A DNA stretch of 64,000 nt from Flaviaestuariibacter sp. GTDB taxonomy: Bacteria > Bacteroidota > Bacteroidia > Chitinophagales > Chitinophagaceae. Location of the stretch: NCBI GenBank assembly GCA_025963645.1, contig JAOQAI010000013.1, positions 62,001-126,000 on the forward strand. Reading direction: 5' to 3'. The notes under the pieces were generated by a model. That model searched no databases and was not told the origin of the DNA. It saw only the letters and a program-made list of their open reading frames with translations. The first letter of the stretch is position 1. The number at the start of each line of letters is the position of its first letter. The translations under genes were made by a program, and so were the position numbers. Below, piece after piece: positions 39,467 to 47,078 of the stretch.

Positions 39467-40189
39467 ATGATGTCACCGGAAGAAAATCGCAAGACCCGCC
39501 TGCAAAAGCTAAGCGGTTCAGAGTTCGAGATCGCAGATGGCGAGCCTGATATCCGCGGATGGGATGTGAAGGATGCGGCAGGCAGGCAATTGGGCGAAGT
39601 GGAAGAATTGATCTTCGATTACCAAAGTCAGAAAGTGCGCTACCTCGTAGTGGACCTGGAAGAGAACGACTATGGCCTGGACGACCGTGATGTGCTGGTG
39701 CCCATTGGCATTGCCGAACTGCACGAGTCGGATGACGATGTGATACTGACAGGCGTTACGGCGGACCAGTTACGTGCCCTGCCGGAATACGTCGAAGAGC
39801 GGTTTGACACCGAACATGAAACGGGGGTTCGGAATGTGTTCGGCGGGTTAGGCGCCGCTGCGGAAGCGGGTGGCAGCAGCCAGGATGATTTTTACAACCA
39901 CGATCATTTTAACGAGGGGAACCTTTATCGTAACCGCCGTGGCGCCGGTGCTGATCAGGGTGATGCGTCAAGGAGATCACGACCTCGAACGGCATTACGT
40001 TGCGGGCACGTACCCGTGATTAGGAAGGACTTTATTAATACTGAAACAGGCGAAGCAAGGGTGCTTCGCCTGTTTCTATTTCGGTATAAAGGATATTGCA
40101 TTGCCTGCCATGTTTTACACGGCTTTGCTTTTACACCTGCATTTGTCCCAAGGCTCCTACGTGGCCAACGCTTTAGTCCGTTTTGTTAG
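39467..40189 (+). CDS. PRC-barrel domain protein, C-terminus probably frameshifted
   Basis: The first about 155 residues are a PRC-barrel protein: IRGWDVKDAAGRQLGEVEEL and VRYLVVDLE form the barrel core, and FYNHDHFNEGNLYRNRR is a tail common in Bacteroidota homologues. Such proteins are thought to be stress-linked RNA- or surface-binding adaptors. After about 39941 the continuous frame gives implausible, Arg/Cys-rich sequence and reads through a 15-bp terminator to 40189. Shifting by +1 at 39942 gives APVLIRVMRQGDHDLERHYV and a stop at 40017-40019, before the terminator. The real end is therefore probably 40019. Start context is A-rich. Confidence 0.75.
   Translation: MMSPEENRKTRLQKLSGSEFEIADGEPDIRGWDVKDAAGRQLGEVEELIFDYQSQKVRYLVVDLEENDYGLDDRDVLVPIGIAELHESDDDVILTGVTADQLRALPEYVEERFDTEHETGVRNVFGGLGAAAEAGGSSQDDFYNHDHFNEGNLYRNRRGAGADQGDASRRSRPRTALRCGHVPVIRKDFINTETGEARVLRLFLFRYKGYCIACHVLHGFAFTPAFVPRLLRGQRFSPFC
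40043..40080 (+). terminator. Rho-independent terminator, 15-bp perfect stem
   Basis: gaaacaggcgaagca pairs with tgcttcgcctgtttc around the loop aggg, then tattt. It lies 24 nt after the predicted frameshifted stop at 40019 but inside the uncorrected frame, which supports the shorter gene end. Confidence 0.88.
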
Positions 40190-40241
40190 CAGTTTTAACA
40201 ATTAGCCCCAGCATAGACCTGTATCTTAGCCCCGTAGCGCT

Positions 40242-40249
40242 TACTTTTG
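40242..40249 (+). promoter_or_regulatory. Bacteroidota -7 box, TACTTTTG
   Basis: Perfect TAnnTTTG match 20 nt upstream of ATG 40270. It makes the upstream in-frame TTG start at 40183 unlikely because that would lie before the promoter. Confidence 0.5.
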
Positions 40250-40269
40250 TTACTCCAAACGCATCACCG

Positions 40270-40926
40270 ATGAAGTTCGAAAAAATACATAATAAAGGAC
40301 AGGCACAGATATTCCGCAGTCCTGCACTGGAGGCGCTTACCAAAGCACACCCGCTGGTTATATGGGGCATGTACCTGCCGGTTATTATCGGGTTTCCTAT
40401 TTATGCGATTCGCCATTTCGATTTCAAGATCGGTCCGATCGCTTTTCTTTTTATCACCGGCATGCTTTCCTGGACCTTGTTTGAATACATCATGCACCGC
40501 TGGGTGTTTCACATGATCGCGGAGAGCGAACGCAGCCGCCGCATTATTTACGTAATGCATGGAAATCACCACCATTATCCCCGCGATAAGGAACGCCTCT
40601 TCATGCCGCCGGTACCCAGCCTTATCATTGCTTCGGCCATCTTTGGGTTGATGTACCTGGCGATGGGCAATAACGCCTTTATATTCTTCCCGGGCTTTAT
40701 GATGGGCTACCTGATGTATGGCTCCATGCACTTTGCCATCCACGCCTGGAACCCGCCTTTTAAATGGATGAAGCCGCTCTGGCGCAATCATCACCTGCAT
40801 CATTACAAGGATGAGGGCAAAGGCTACGGCGTAAGCACTACCATCTGGGACAGGGCTTTCGGTACCATGTTCGATCTGAAGAAGGAGAAAGAGGATAAGG
40901 AAAAGGTGAAGGAGTTGATGTATTGA
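40270..40926 (+). CDS. Fatty acid hydroxylase / sterol desaturase family protein
   Basis: A 218-residue di-iron membrane enzyme with four hydrophobic helices. The His clusters are complete: EYIMHRWVFH near 77-86, MHGNHHHYP near 99-107, MHFAIHAW near 156-163 and NHHLHHYKDEG near 175-185. The match is to Scs7/FA2H-like enzymes, which alpha-hydroxylate acyl chains of ceramides. Bacteroidota make sphingolipids, so hydroxylation of such lipids is a reasonable guess. ATG 40270 is chosen by promoter position and the typical MKFEK start. Confidence 0.88.
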   Translation: MKFEKIHNKGQAQIFRSPALEALTKAHPLVIWGMYLPVIIGFPIYAIRHFDFKIGPIAFLFITGMLSWTLFEYIMHRWVFHMIAESERSRRIIYVMHGNHHHYPRDKERLFMPPVPSLIIASAIFGLMYLAMGNNAFIFFPGFMMGYLMYGSMHFAIHAWNPPFKWMKPLWRNHHLHHYKDEGKGYGVSTTIWDRAFGTMFDLKKEKEDKEKVKELMY

Positions 40927-40954
40927 GTTTTATAAAATACTGTTACTCTTAGAT

Positions 40955-41194
40955 ATGGAACTAAAAGATCTTATTAGTATTGATCCGGAAGTGCTTTCCG
41001 GGCAACCGGTTTTCAAAGGCACGAGAGTTCCTATCGAAACCCTGTTCGATCATTTGGAGGCTGGTATAGCCATGGAAGAATTTTTAGAAGATTTTCCTAC
41101 TGTTTCAAAAGAGCAGGCTATTGGGGTTTTAGAAGTTGCCAATAAATTTCTAACTGCGAAAAATATTGCCGCTCTTTATGAGATTGCTGCTTGA
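40955..41194 (+). CDS. DUF433 protein, putative antitoxin (copy 2)
   Basis: A 79-residue protein: LISIDPEVLSGQPVFKGTRV then IETLFDHLEAGIAMEEFLEDFPTVSKEQAIGVLEVA. It is the canonical DUF433 form and differs clearly from copy 1 (GQPVFKGTRVPIE here, GKPVIKGTRITVE there), so it is not a recent duplicate. It should be the regulatory partner of the PIN-like gene that overlaps its 3' end by 17 nt. It lies 28 nt after the hydroxylase. Confidence 0.9.
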   Translation: MELKDLISIDPEVLSGQPVFKGTRVPIETLFDHLEAGIAMEEFLEDFPTVSKEQAIGVLEVANKFLTAKNIAALYEIAA

Positions 41195-41504
41195 TGAGAA
41201 CTTACCAAAGCGCTTAAAAACTGACTTCATTGAACATGAAGTCTACACTGTTAGAGACAAAGGATGGAATGGTATTAAAAATGGTGAGCTATTGCAGCTA
41301 CTAATGGATGATGGTTTTGATACACTATTGACATTTGATAAAAACTTGCAACACCAACAAAATTTTCAGAAATACACTATTGCTGTCTTTGTACTTTCAG
41401 CATCTAACAACACTTACTTAGAACTTACTAAGTTGTCTCCAAAGGTTTCTACCCATTTGGCGATCGAAGTACTGCCAGTAGGACCTATTGTTATTACGGA
41501 ATAA
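41178..41504 (+). CDS. DUF5615 PIN-like protein, putative toxin (copy 2)
   Basis: A 108-residue Mut7-C/PIN-like protein: MRLLLDENLPKRLKTDFIEH near 1-20 with the first acidic pair, GIKNGELLQLLMDDGFDTLLTFDKNLQHQQNF near 36-67. It has the DKNLQHQQN variant typical of one DUF5615 subgroup in place of the DKDFGEL of copy 1, so the two pairs belong to different lineages. ATG 41178 is chosen because the family begins MRxLLDE; an upstream TTG in frame is less likely. The 17-nt overlap with DUF433 implies coupled translation. Confidence 0.88.
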   Translation: MRLLLDENLPKRLKTDFIEHEVYTVRDKGWNGIKNGELLQLLMDDGFDTLLTFDKNLQHQQNFQKYTIAVFVLSASNNTYLELTKLSPKVSTHLAIEVLPVGPIVITE

Positions 41505-41541
41505 TTCAATGAAAATTCACGGGTCTGGATGATTGCTCTTA

Positions 41542-42609
41542 TCACCCTTCCTGCTTCGTCAACTTCTCCGCATTCTCCGCAAACTGCAACGCATCGATCA
41601 ATTCGCCAATGCCGCCATTCAGTACCTCCTGCATGTTATAAAGTGTCAGCCCAATGCGATGGTCCGTAATGCGACCCTGCGGGAAATTATAAGTGCGGAT
41701 CTTGGCACTGCGGTCACCGCTGCTAACGAGGGTTTTACGGTGGCGGGAGATTTCTTCTTCCTGCTTGCGCACCTGCTCTTCGTATAACCGTGTACGCAGC
41801 ATCGTCATCGCCTTTTCGCGGTTTCCCAGCTGGGAGCGCTCCGTCTGGCACACCACCACTACACCGGTTGGTATATGTGTCAGGAATACTTTCGTTTCCA
41901 CTTTGTTCACGTTCTGTCCGCCGGCGCCACCGCTTCGGGCCGTTTCCATCTTCACGTCGCTTTCCTTCAATTCAAAATCAATCTCCTCGGCTTCCGGCAT
42001 CACGGCTACGGTTGCGGCACTGGTATGCACCCGCCCGCTGCCTTCAGTGTCCGGAACCCGTTGCACCCGGTGCACACCGCTTTCAAATTTGAGGGTGCCA
42101 TACACATCATCGCCCACCACTTCTATCTGCACTTCTTTATAGCCGCCTACCGTGCCTTCGCTTTCGCTGAGAAGGGCGGTTTTCCAGCCGCGGCTTTCGC
42201 AATATTTCAGGTACATCCGCACCAGGTCGCCTGCAAATAGTGAGGCTTCATCTCCGCCCGTACCAGCCCGTATCTCCAGTATCGCATTCTTCTCGTCCTG
42301 CGGATCTTTCGGTATCAGCATTTGCCGCACCGTGCTTTCCAGCTTCGTTAGCTTCTCTTCCGTTTCCGGCAGTTCTGTCTTCGCCAACTCCCGCATCTCT
42401 TCATCGGAGCCGGCAAGGGCTTCTTTATAAAAAGAAACATCATCCAGTAGCTTGCGGTATTCGTTATAATGGTTCACGATCTTTTCGAGGCTGCGGTATT
42501 CCTTGCTTAGTTGACCGAACTTTTTGTTATCGGCAATGATCTCCGGGTTGGTGAGGGCCACACCAATATCTTGAAAACGGGCATTGATCGCTTCGAGTTT
42601 GTCCAGCAT
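41542..42609 (-). CDS. prfA: Peptide chain release factor 1
   Basis: A 355-residue class I release factor that reads UAA and UAG. The GGQ loop lies in [16 protein letters not shown] near 226-241, and the anticodon-like PxT tripeptide appears as PDT in [18 protein letters not shown], marking RF1 rather than RF2 (SPF). [21 protein letters not shown] is the usual domain near the end. ATG 42609 gives the standard [12 protein letters not shown] start; the longer frame adds 15 unlikely residues. It diverges from the amidohydrolase gene with 59 bp between. Confidence 0.95.
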   Translation of the reverse strand: MLDKLEAINARFQDIGVALTNPEIIADNKKFGQLSKEYRSLEKIVNHYNEYRKLLDDVSFYKEALAGSDEEMRELAKTELPETEEKLTKLESTVRQMLIPKDPQDEKNAILEIRAGTGGDEASLFAGDLVRMYLKYCESRGWKTALLSESEGTVGGYKEVQIEVVGDDVYGTLKFESGVHRVQRVPDTEGSGRVHTSAATVAVMPEAEEIDFELKESDVKMETARSGGAGGQNVNKVETKVFLTHIPTGVVVVCQTERSQLGNREKAMTMLRTRLYEEQVRKQEEEISRHRKTLVSSGDRSAKIRTYNFPQGRITDHRIGLTLYNMQEVLNGGIGELIDALQFAENAEKLTKQEG

Positions 42610-42625
42610 AAGAAAAATAGGGTGG

Positions 42626-42633
42626 CAAAAGTA
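42626..42633 (-). promoter_or_regulatory. Bacteroidota -7 box for prfA, TACTTTTG
   Basis: Perfect TAnnTTTG on the minus strand, 16 nt before the prfA ATG. The divergent gene has the near-match TACTTTAG at 42657-42664, 4 nt before its own ATG. Confidence 0.5.
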
Positions 42634-42668
42634 CGCATTTGCACCCATCAACACCCTACTTTAGCGCC

Positions 42669-43820
42669 ATGCGCTACCGCAAGCTAAAAGGCGATTTTAT
42701 TTTTGATGGTTTCGAAATGCAGGAAGGCAAAGTGCTGATCGTGGATGAATCCGGAAAGGTAGAAGCGCTGGTGCCCGAAAACGAAGCCCCGGATGCGGAA
42801 TATCATGCCGGCATTTTGTCCCCCGGTTTTATTAATTGTCATTGTCACCTGGAGCTAAGCCACATGAAGGGTCTGATACCGGAAGGAACGGGGCTGGTGG
42901 ATTTTGTTTTGGGCGTGGTGACGCAGCGGCATTTTGCAGAGGATGAAATAAGAGAAGCAATTGCTAAAGCCGAAGCAGATATGAAAGCGGCTGGCATTGT
43001 AGCCGTTGGTGATATTTGCAACAATACTCTCACACTTGAACAGAAACAAAAGAGTAATCTGCGCTACCATAATTTTATTGAAGCCAGCGGCTGGCTGCCT
43101 TCTGTTGCCGATGTACGGTTCAGCAGGGCATTAGGTATTTATAAGGAATTCACCACTCACCACTCACCACTCACTACTCTCGTTCCGCATGCCCCTTACT
43201 CGGTGTCAGCCGAATTATGGCGGCAGCTAAAGCCTTATTTTAAAAACAATACCGTCTCTATTCATAACCAGGAAACGGCACACGAGAATGACTTTTTCCA
43301 AACCGGCAGCGGCGATTTTCAGCGGATGTACGAGTTGATGAAGATTGATAACAGTCATCATCAGCCAACCGGTAAAACAAGCGTGCAATCTTATTTCCAT
43401 CATCTCTCAGAGGCTTCCCGGTTGCTCTTAGTGCATAATACTTTTACTTCGCAGGAAGACCTTGACTTTATTCAAAATTCAAAATTCAAAATTCAAAATT
43501 TCTTGTGCCTGTGCGTGAATGCTAATCTATACATTGAAAAAGCATTGCCACCGTTAGAATTACTCCGCTCTAATAACATGACGATTGTATTGGGAACGGA
43601 TAGTCTTGCCAGCAATTGGAGTTTGAGCATTGCAGACGAAATGCGAACGATGCGGAAACATTTTCCAGCTATACCCTTAGTCGAAATGCTGCGTTGGGCT
43701 ACAAGCAATGGGGCAAATGCATTGGGAATTATTGATCGCTTTGGAAGTTTTGAGGCGGGGAAAAAACCGGGTGTGCTTTGTCTGCAACCGGAAAGTCTTT
43801 TAGTGCGTAGCTTAGCTTAA
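42669..43820 (+). CDS. Amidohydrolase-family metalloenzyme (TRZ/ATZ type)
   Basis: A 383-residue deaminase-like hydrolase with the TIM-barrel metal motifs SPGFINCHCHLELSHMKG near 46-63 (HxH), LVPHAPYSVS near 174-183, VSIHNQETAHEN near 197-208, LLLVHNTFTS near 252-261 and GTDSLASNWSLS near 308-319. It resembles SsnA/TrzF-like and menaquinone-route deaminases; the substrate is unknown. Two short tandem arrays, caccact x4 and ttcaaaa x4, are embedded in the coding frame (TTHHSPLTT and QNSKFKIQN), lengthening surface loops. The frame survives both. The last 9 bases overlap recO. Confidence 0.85.
   Translation: MRYRKLKGDFIFDGFEMQEGKVLIVDESGKVEALVPENEAPDAEYHAGILSPGFINCHCHLELSHMKGLIPEGTGLVDFVLGVVTQRHFAEDEIREAIAKAEADMKAAGIVAVGDICNNTLTLEQKQKSNLRYHNFIEASGWLPSVADVRFSRALGIYKEFTTHHSPLTTLVPHAPYSVSAELWRQLKPYFKNNTVSIHNQETAHENDFFQTGSGDFQRMYELMKIDNSHHQPTGKTSVQSYFHHLSEASRLLLVHNTFTSQEDLDFIQNSKFKIQNFLCLCVNANLYIEKALPPLELLRSNNMTIVLGTDSLASNWSLSIADEMRTMRKHFPAIPLVEMLRWATSNGANALGIIDRFGSFEAGKKPGVLCLQPESLLVRSLA
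43151..43178 (+). repeat. In-gene tandem array, caccact x4
   Basis: Four consecutive 7-nt units (three exact caccact, one cactact) inside the amidohydrolase gene, encoding the loop TTHHSPLTT. Confidence 0.85.
43471..43500 (+). repeat. In-gene tandem array, ttcaaaa x4
   Basis: Four exact ttcaaaa units plus tt inside the amidohydrolase gene, encoding IQNSKFKIQNF. The insertion separates LVHNTFTSQEDLD from CVNANLYIE. Confidence 0.85.
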
Positions 43821-44549
43821 TATTTCCCGCAACACCGGCAGTGTTTTCAGGTGTCCAAACTCCGGGATATGCAGCGCATAATAGGTTTCGAGGGCCTGCA
43901 GCATTCGGCGGCGCATCTCGCTGTTCAATTTCAGGTCTTCTAATTCGTTTGGTATTTGCACTTTTAAAATATGCGCCACGGCTTCGGCTTCTTTGCCTTC
44001 TAAATAGTGCGGGTGGCGTGGTTGGTTGGCAATAAAAACACCTTCCTGAAGATCGAGGTAGTTCAGCTCCTCGGTGTGTTCATCAGAAATGCGAAACCCA
44101 AAAAATACCGCCAAGTGCAGTGCAAAGAATAGCGGAAAATTAGCGGTTACGGTAGGTGTAGCGCTATCCAAGTGCAGCAACGCATCTTCCAGGAAATAAA
44201 ACAATTCATTATTCGGCTCTGGTTCTTTTAAGCTTTTCGTCAGCAGCTCAATAGCAAAAACTGCTACTGCGTTCTTAAACACATCGGAAAAAAGATGGCT
44301 GTATAGGTGCGCCCATTTGTATTCCTTTATGCGCTGCAGGTTCTTGAAGTCATTGTGGTAAACTACCAGGTCCAAATAAGCACCAGGCTGAAAGTAGGAC
44401 GCCTTTGCCGTGCCCTTTGATGATGCCTGCCGTACGCCATTAACGATATAGGATTGCAACCCAAAGAGTTCCGTAAAAGCGGTAACAATGAGGCTGCTCT
44501 CGCCAAACTTTACCGTACGCAGTACAATTCCTTTTGTTTTATGAACCAT
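43812..44549 (-). CDS. recO: DNA repair protein RecO
   Basis: A 245-residue protein: OB-fold start MVHKTKGIVLRTVKFGESSLIVTAFTELFG, VNGVRQASSKGTAKASYFQPGAYLDLVVYH, then the helical domain (LLTKSLKEPEPNNELFYFLEDAL). RecO loads RecA on gapped DNA together with RecR. The Bacteroidota form lacks the four-Cys zinc site of E. coli-like members, as here. It lies downstream of porZ on the same strand; this recO-porZ neighbourhood is, to my knowledge, common in the phylum. A 27-nt-armed hairpin sits in the 90-bp gap between them. Confidence 0.92.
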   Translation of the reverse strand: MVHKTKGIVLRTVKFGESSLIVTAFTELFGLQSYIVNGVRQASSKGTAKASYFQPGAYLDLVVYHNDFKNLQRIKEYKWAHLYSHLFSDVFKNAVAVFAIELLTKSLKEPEPNNELFYFLEDALLHLDSATPTVTANFPLFFALHLAVFFGFRISDEHTEELNYLDLQEGVFIANQPRHPHYLEGKEAEAVAHILKVQIPNELEDLKLNSEMRRRMLQALETYYALHIPEFGHLKTLPVLREILS

Positions 44550-44561
44550 GTGTGAGAGTTA

Positions 44562-44630
44562 TGAATTATGAGTTATGAATTATGAATGTTATAACCAGCA
44601 CGACATTCTTAATTCATAACTCATAATTCT
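44562..44630. repeat. Intergenic palindromic element of ttatgaat units
   Basis: Left arm 44562-44588 and right arm 44604-44630 pair over 27 nt with two mismatches around a 15-nt loop. The arms consist of repeated gaattatga/gttatgaat units. The element nearly fills the porZ-recO gap. Confidence 0.85.
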
Positions 44631-44639
44631 CAATTACAC

Positions 44640-46934
44640 TTATTTACTAATAAATACCACTTTACCCGCCGCACGTTCCGCCTGTCCTTCATTTGTTACT
44701 AAAATCAGGTAAACGCCACTGGCAACGGATTGCCCTTTATAATCTTTACCGTTCCAGGTGGCTTGTCCGCCGGCAGAACGGGTTTGATAAACCAGCCGCC
44801 CGTTAAGCTCCGTGATCTTGACAAAGCTGCCCGTTTTTAATCCTTTAATGCCAATAAGTCCATTATGGTTGGGCGGAACCGGGTTTGGAAACACTACAAC
44901 GTCACTCATCGTTTCGCTGCCTTCGGTTGCGGTTCCCCGAAAGGCGGAAATACCTTTATCGGTTCCGAAGAATACCTCGCCGGTAGCGCCATTAATGCCA
45001 ATATGTTTTACATCATTGCTTAACAACGGGCTATTCTCTTCTGTATAATGAGCGATCAAAATGTCACCATCCGGGCTTACCAGCCAAACACCGTTTTGAG
45101 TGGCTACCCATTTACGGTCGGCGCCATCTACGGCTATGCTGCGCACCTCTTCTCCTTTGAATAAATAATTAGCGAAGTTTCCTCCACTGACGATGGGTAG
45201 AATAGCTTCACAAGTAGTGGAGAACACTGCTTCTGGGCATTGGATAACACCAATTCCATCAGAAGTACCTACCCAGATAAAACCGCTTTTGTCTTTTGCA
45301 ATGGATAGAACATCTCCTGCCGGGAGGTTGCCATTGCCGGCACCTGCACTATACCGTTTCCACTGATCGTCACCTAAGTTTTGAATCGAAGCTCCATGGC
45401 TGAAAACGATCAGCCCGTTGCCCTTTGGCCCCACGATCCATTTTTGATCCGCATCATCAATCAATACCTGTGCTGCTGCGTTTTGATTGAGCAGGAAAGG
45501 TGCTGTGAAAGATTGCCAGCTGCCGTCATTTTTCAAGACATGCAGAAACTTATCAGCGCCATAATTAACCACCCAAAGATTATTCGCCAGGTCGAATGCT
45601 AAACCAGATACGCGGTAACTCGTCGGGTCGCCAATTGTCGCACTAATAGGGGAAGTTTGTTTATAAATCTGAAAAGAGTTTGCGCCTTTTATATGCACCA
45701 ATCCCCCTCCGTAGGAGCCACCCCAGACTGTTTCATCCCGCGGATCAACGGCAACCGTAATAAAGTCCAGTACCGAATCCAGTTGAGGGGTATTGAAACT
45801 ATTATAACCCGTCCATTGCCCATCTCCTAATCTAAAAATACCGTTGCGATTATACTGATAGATCCAGCTTTCATTCACCGATCCTGCTGCCGCGTAAACA
45901 ATATCATTATAGGCAATGATCTCCCCGGTGGCGATGCCTCCCGGTGAGTTGGGAACAAAGGATTCATAACTGTTGCCAGTCCATTTGGAAAGCCCGCCAA
46001 ACCGGTCAGCCACCCAGGTTTCGCCGCCGGTTATAATAGCTTTTTGCGGATAGGAAATGGGTGCTGCCTGTTGAATGGTTTTGAAAGTTGTTCCATCAAC
46101 ATTCAACAATAGAACACGGCTAATGCCACCTAATACATTGCTTTGTGCGATGACTAATTTAGTATCAGTGGCATTGACCGAAACAATCGGAAAGCCATTG
46201 GCAAAAAAGAGGCTCCAGGTTGCACCTGTTTGCACAAAAACGCTATCCCGCTGCCAGGCAAATAACTTTCCAGCCATGCTAAACACGCCTTTGCAAGCGG
46301 TGGCTGATAACCCATTACTGCCAGATAGATTGCCCCAGGCGCTAAAATCAGCCGGATTGGAGGTTGTGACCGGAGTGCGCTTCAACCCTTGTTCGGTGGC
46401 TGCATAAAAGAAGGCGACGTCCTTAGCGAACATATTGGTCTTTACCGGCTGCCCGCCATTGCCAATGAGCCAGGTGTCAGCCGTTTCGTATTTGACGGTA
46501 TTCAATATCAATACCCCGAAACCGGTTGACAGATAAGCACGATCGCCGTCTGTATAGATATGATAAATAGATTTATCACCGGCAATATTTTCCCGCTTCA
46601 GGTCGGGTATATTATTGATGCGCTTGGTGTCTATCACATCAATATTGCTGTTGGTATACGCAATGAAAAGCTTATCCCCGGTTTGGTCAAAATGGATCGT
46701 GCTAATGCCTGTTTCGCTAAGTCCTGATACCTTGGAAAGGCGGCTGATCTCACCGTCTTCCCGGCTTACACTGAAAAGGCTGTAAGGCGTTGCGGCATAT
46801 ATCTTTTGGGAAGAAGCCGTTACGTCAATCGTGCTGTTATAGGGTAGATGCTCCCGCCAGTTTCCAATAGGCGGGAGGGTATTCTGGGCTTTCGCCATGA
46901 GGCTGAAAAGCAATAAAACCAATAGGTATCTCAC
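44640..46934 (-). CDS. porZ: PorZ-like T9SS attachment-complex protein, two beta-propellers
   Basis: A 764-residue exported protein starting at GTG 46934 (signal peptide 1-16, AKAQ). The N-terminus IGNWREHLPYNSTIDVTASS is the PorZ propeller entry; propeller blades recur through residue about 670 (WVADRFGGLSKWTGNSYESF, GFIWVGTSDGIGVIQC, RKWVATQNGVWLVSPDG, GEVFFGTDKGISAFRG). The last about 85 residues are a T9SS C-terminal domain (FPNPVPPNHNGLIGIKGLKT, NGRLVYQT, LASGVYLI-like). PorZ presents A-LPS to PorU, which attaches cargo to the cell surface. The naming rests on domain order and the recO neighbour. A TACATTTG box lies 4 nt before the GTG. Confidence 0.82.
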   Translation of the reverse strand: MRYLLVLLLFSLMAKAQNTLPPIGNWREHLPYNSTIDVTASSQKIYAATPYSLFSVSREDGEISRLSKVSGLSETGISTIHFDQTGDKLFIAYTNSNIDVIDTKRINNIPDLKRENIAGDKSIYHIYTDGDRAYLSTGFGVLILNTVKYETADTWLIGNGGQPVKTNMFAKDVAFFYAATEQGLKRTPVTTSNPADFSAWGNLSGSNGLSATACKGVFSMAGKLFAWQRDSVFVQTGATWSLFFANGFPIVSVNATDTKLVIAQSNVLGGISRVLLLNVDGTTFKTIQQAAPISYPQKAIITGGETWVADRFGGLSKWTGNSYESFVPNSPGGIATGEIIAYNDIVYAAAGSVNESWIYQYNRNGIFRLGDGQWTGYNSFNTPQLDSVLDFITVAVDPRDETVWGGSYGGGLVHIKGANSFQIYKQTSPISATIGDPTSYRVSGLAFDLANNLWVVNYGADKFLHVLKNDGSWQSFTAPFLLNQNAAAQVLIDDADQKWIVGPKGNGLIVFSHGASIQNLGDDQWKRYSAGAGNGNLPAGDVLSIAKDKSGFIWVGTSDGIGVIQCPEAVFSTTCEAILPIVSGGNFANYLFKGEEVRSIAVDGADRKWVATQNGVWLVSPDGDILIAHYTEENSPLLSNDVKHIGINGATGEVFFGTDKGISAFRGTATEGSETMSDVVVFPNPVPPNHNGLIGIKGLKTGSFVKITELNGRLVYQTRSAGGQATWNGKDYKGQSVASGVYLILVTNEGQAERAAGKVVFISK

Positions 46935-46938
46935 TCTT

Positions 46939-46946
46939 CAAATGTA
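46939..46946 (-). promoter_or_regulatory. Bacteroidota -7 box for porZ, TACATTTG
   Basis: Perfect TAnnTTTG on the minus strand, 4 nt before the GTG at 46934. This spacing supports the GTG start, since no ATG lies nearby in frame. Confidence 0.55.
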
Positions 46947-47078
46947 TCGAATCGTATTCAAAGAGTATGTTAGAATAGGAAGTGTAATGCCAGTTTATGC
47001 CGCACAAACAACTGGTATTTTTTCGGTATGCGATGGATGACGTATTCTTACAGCACCAATTAAAAAAGAATGGTTACC

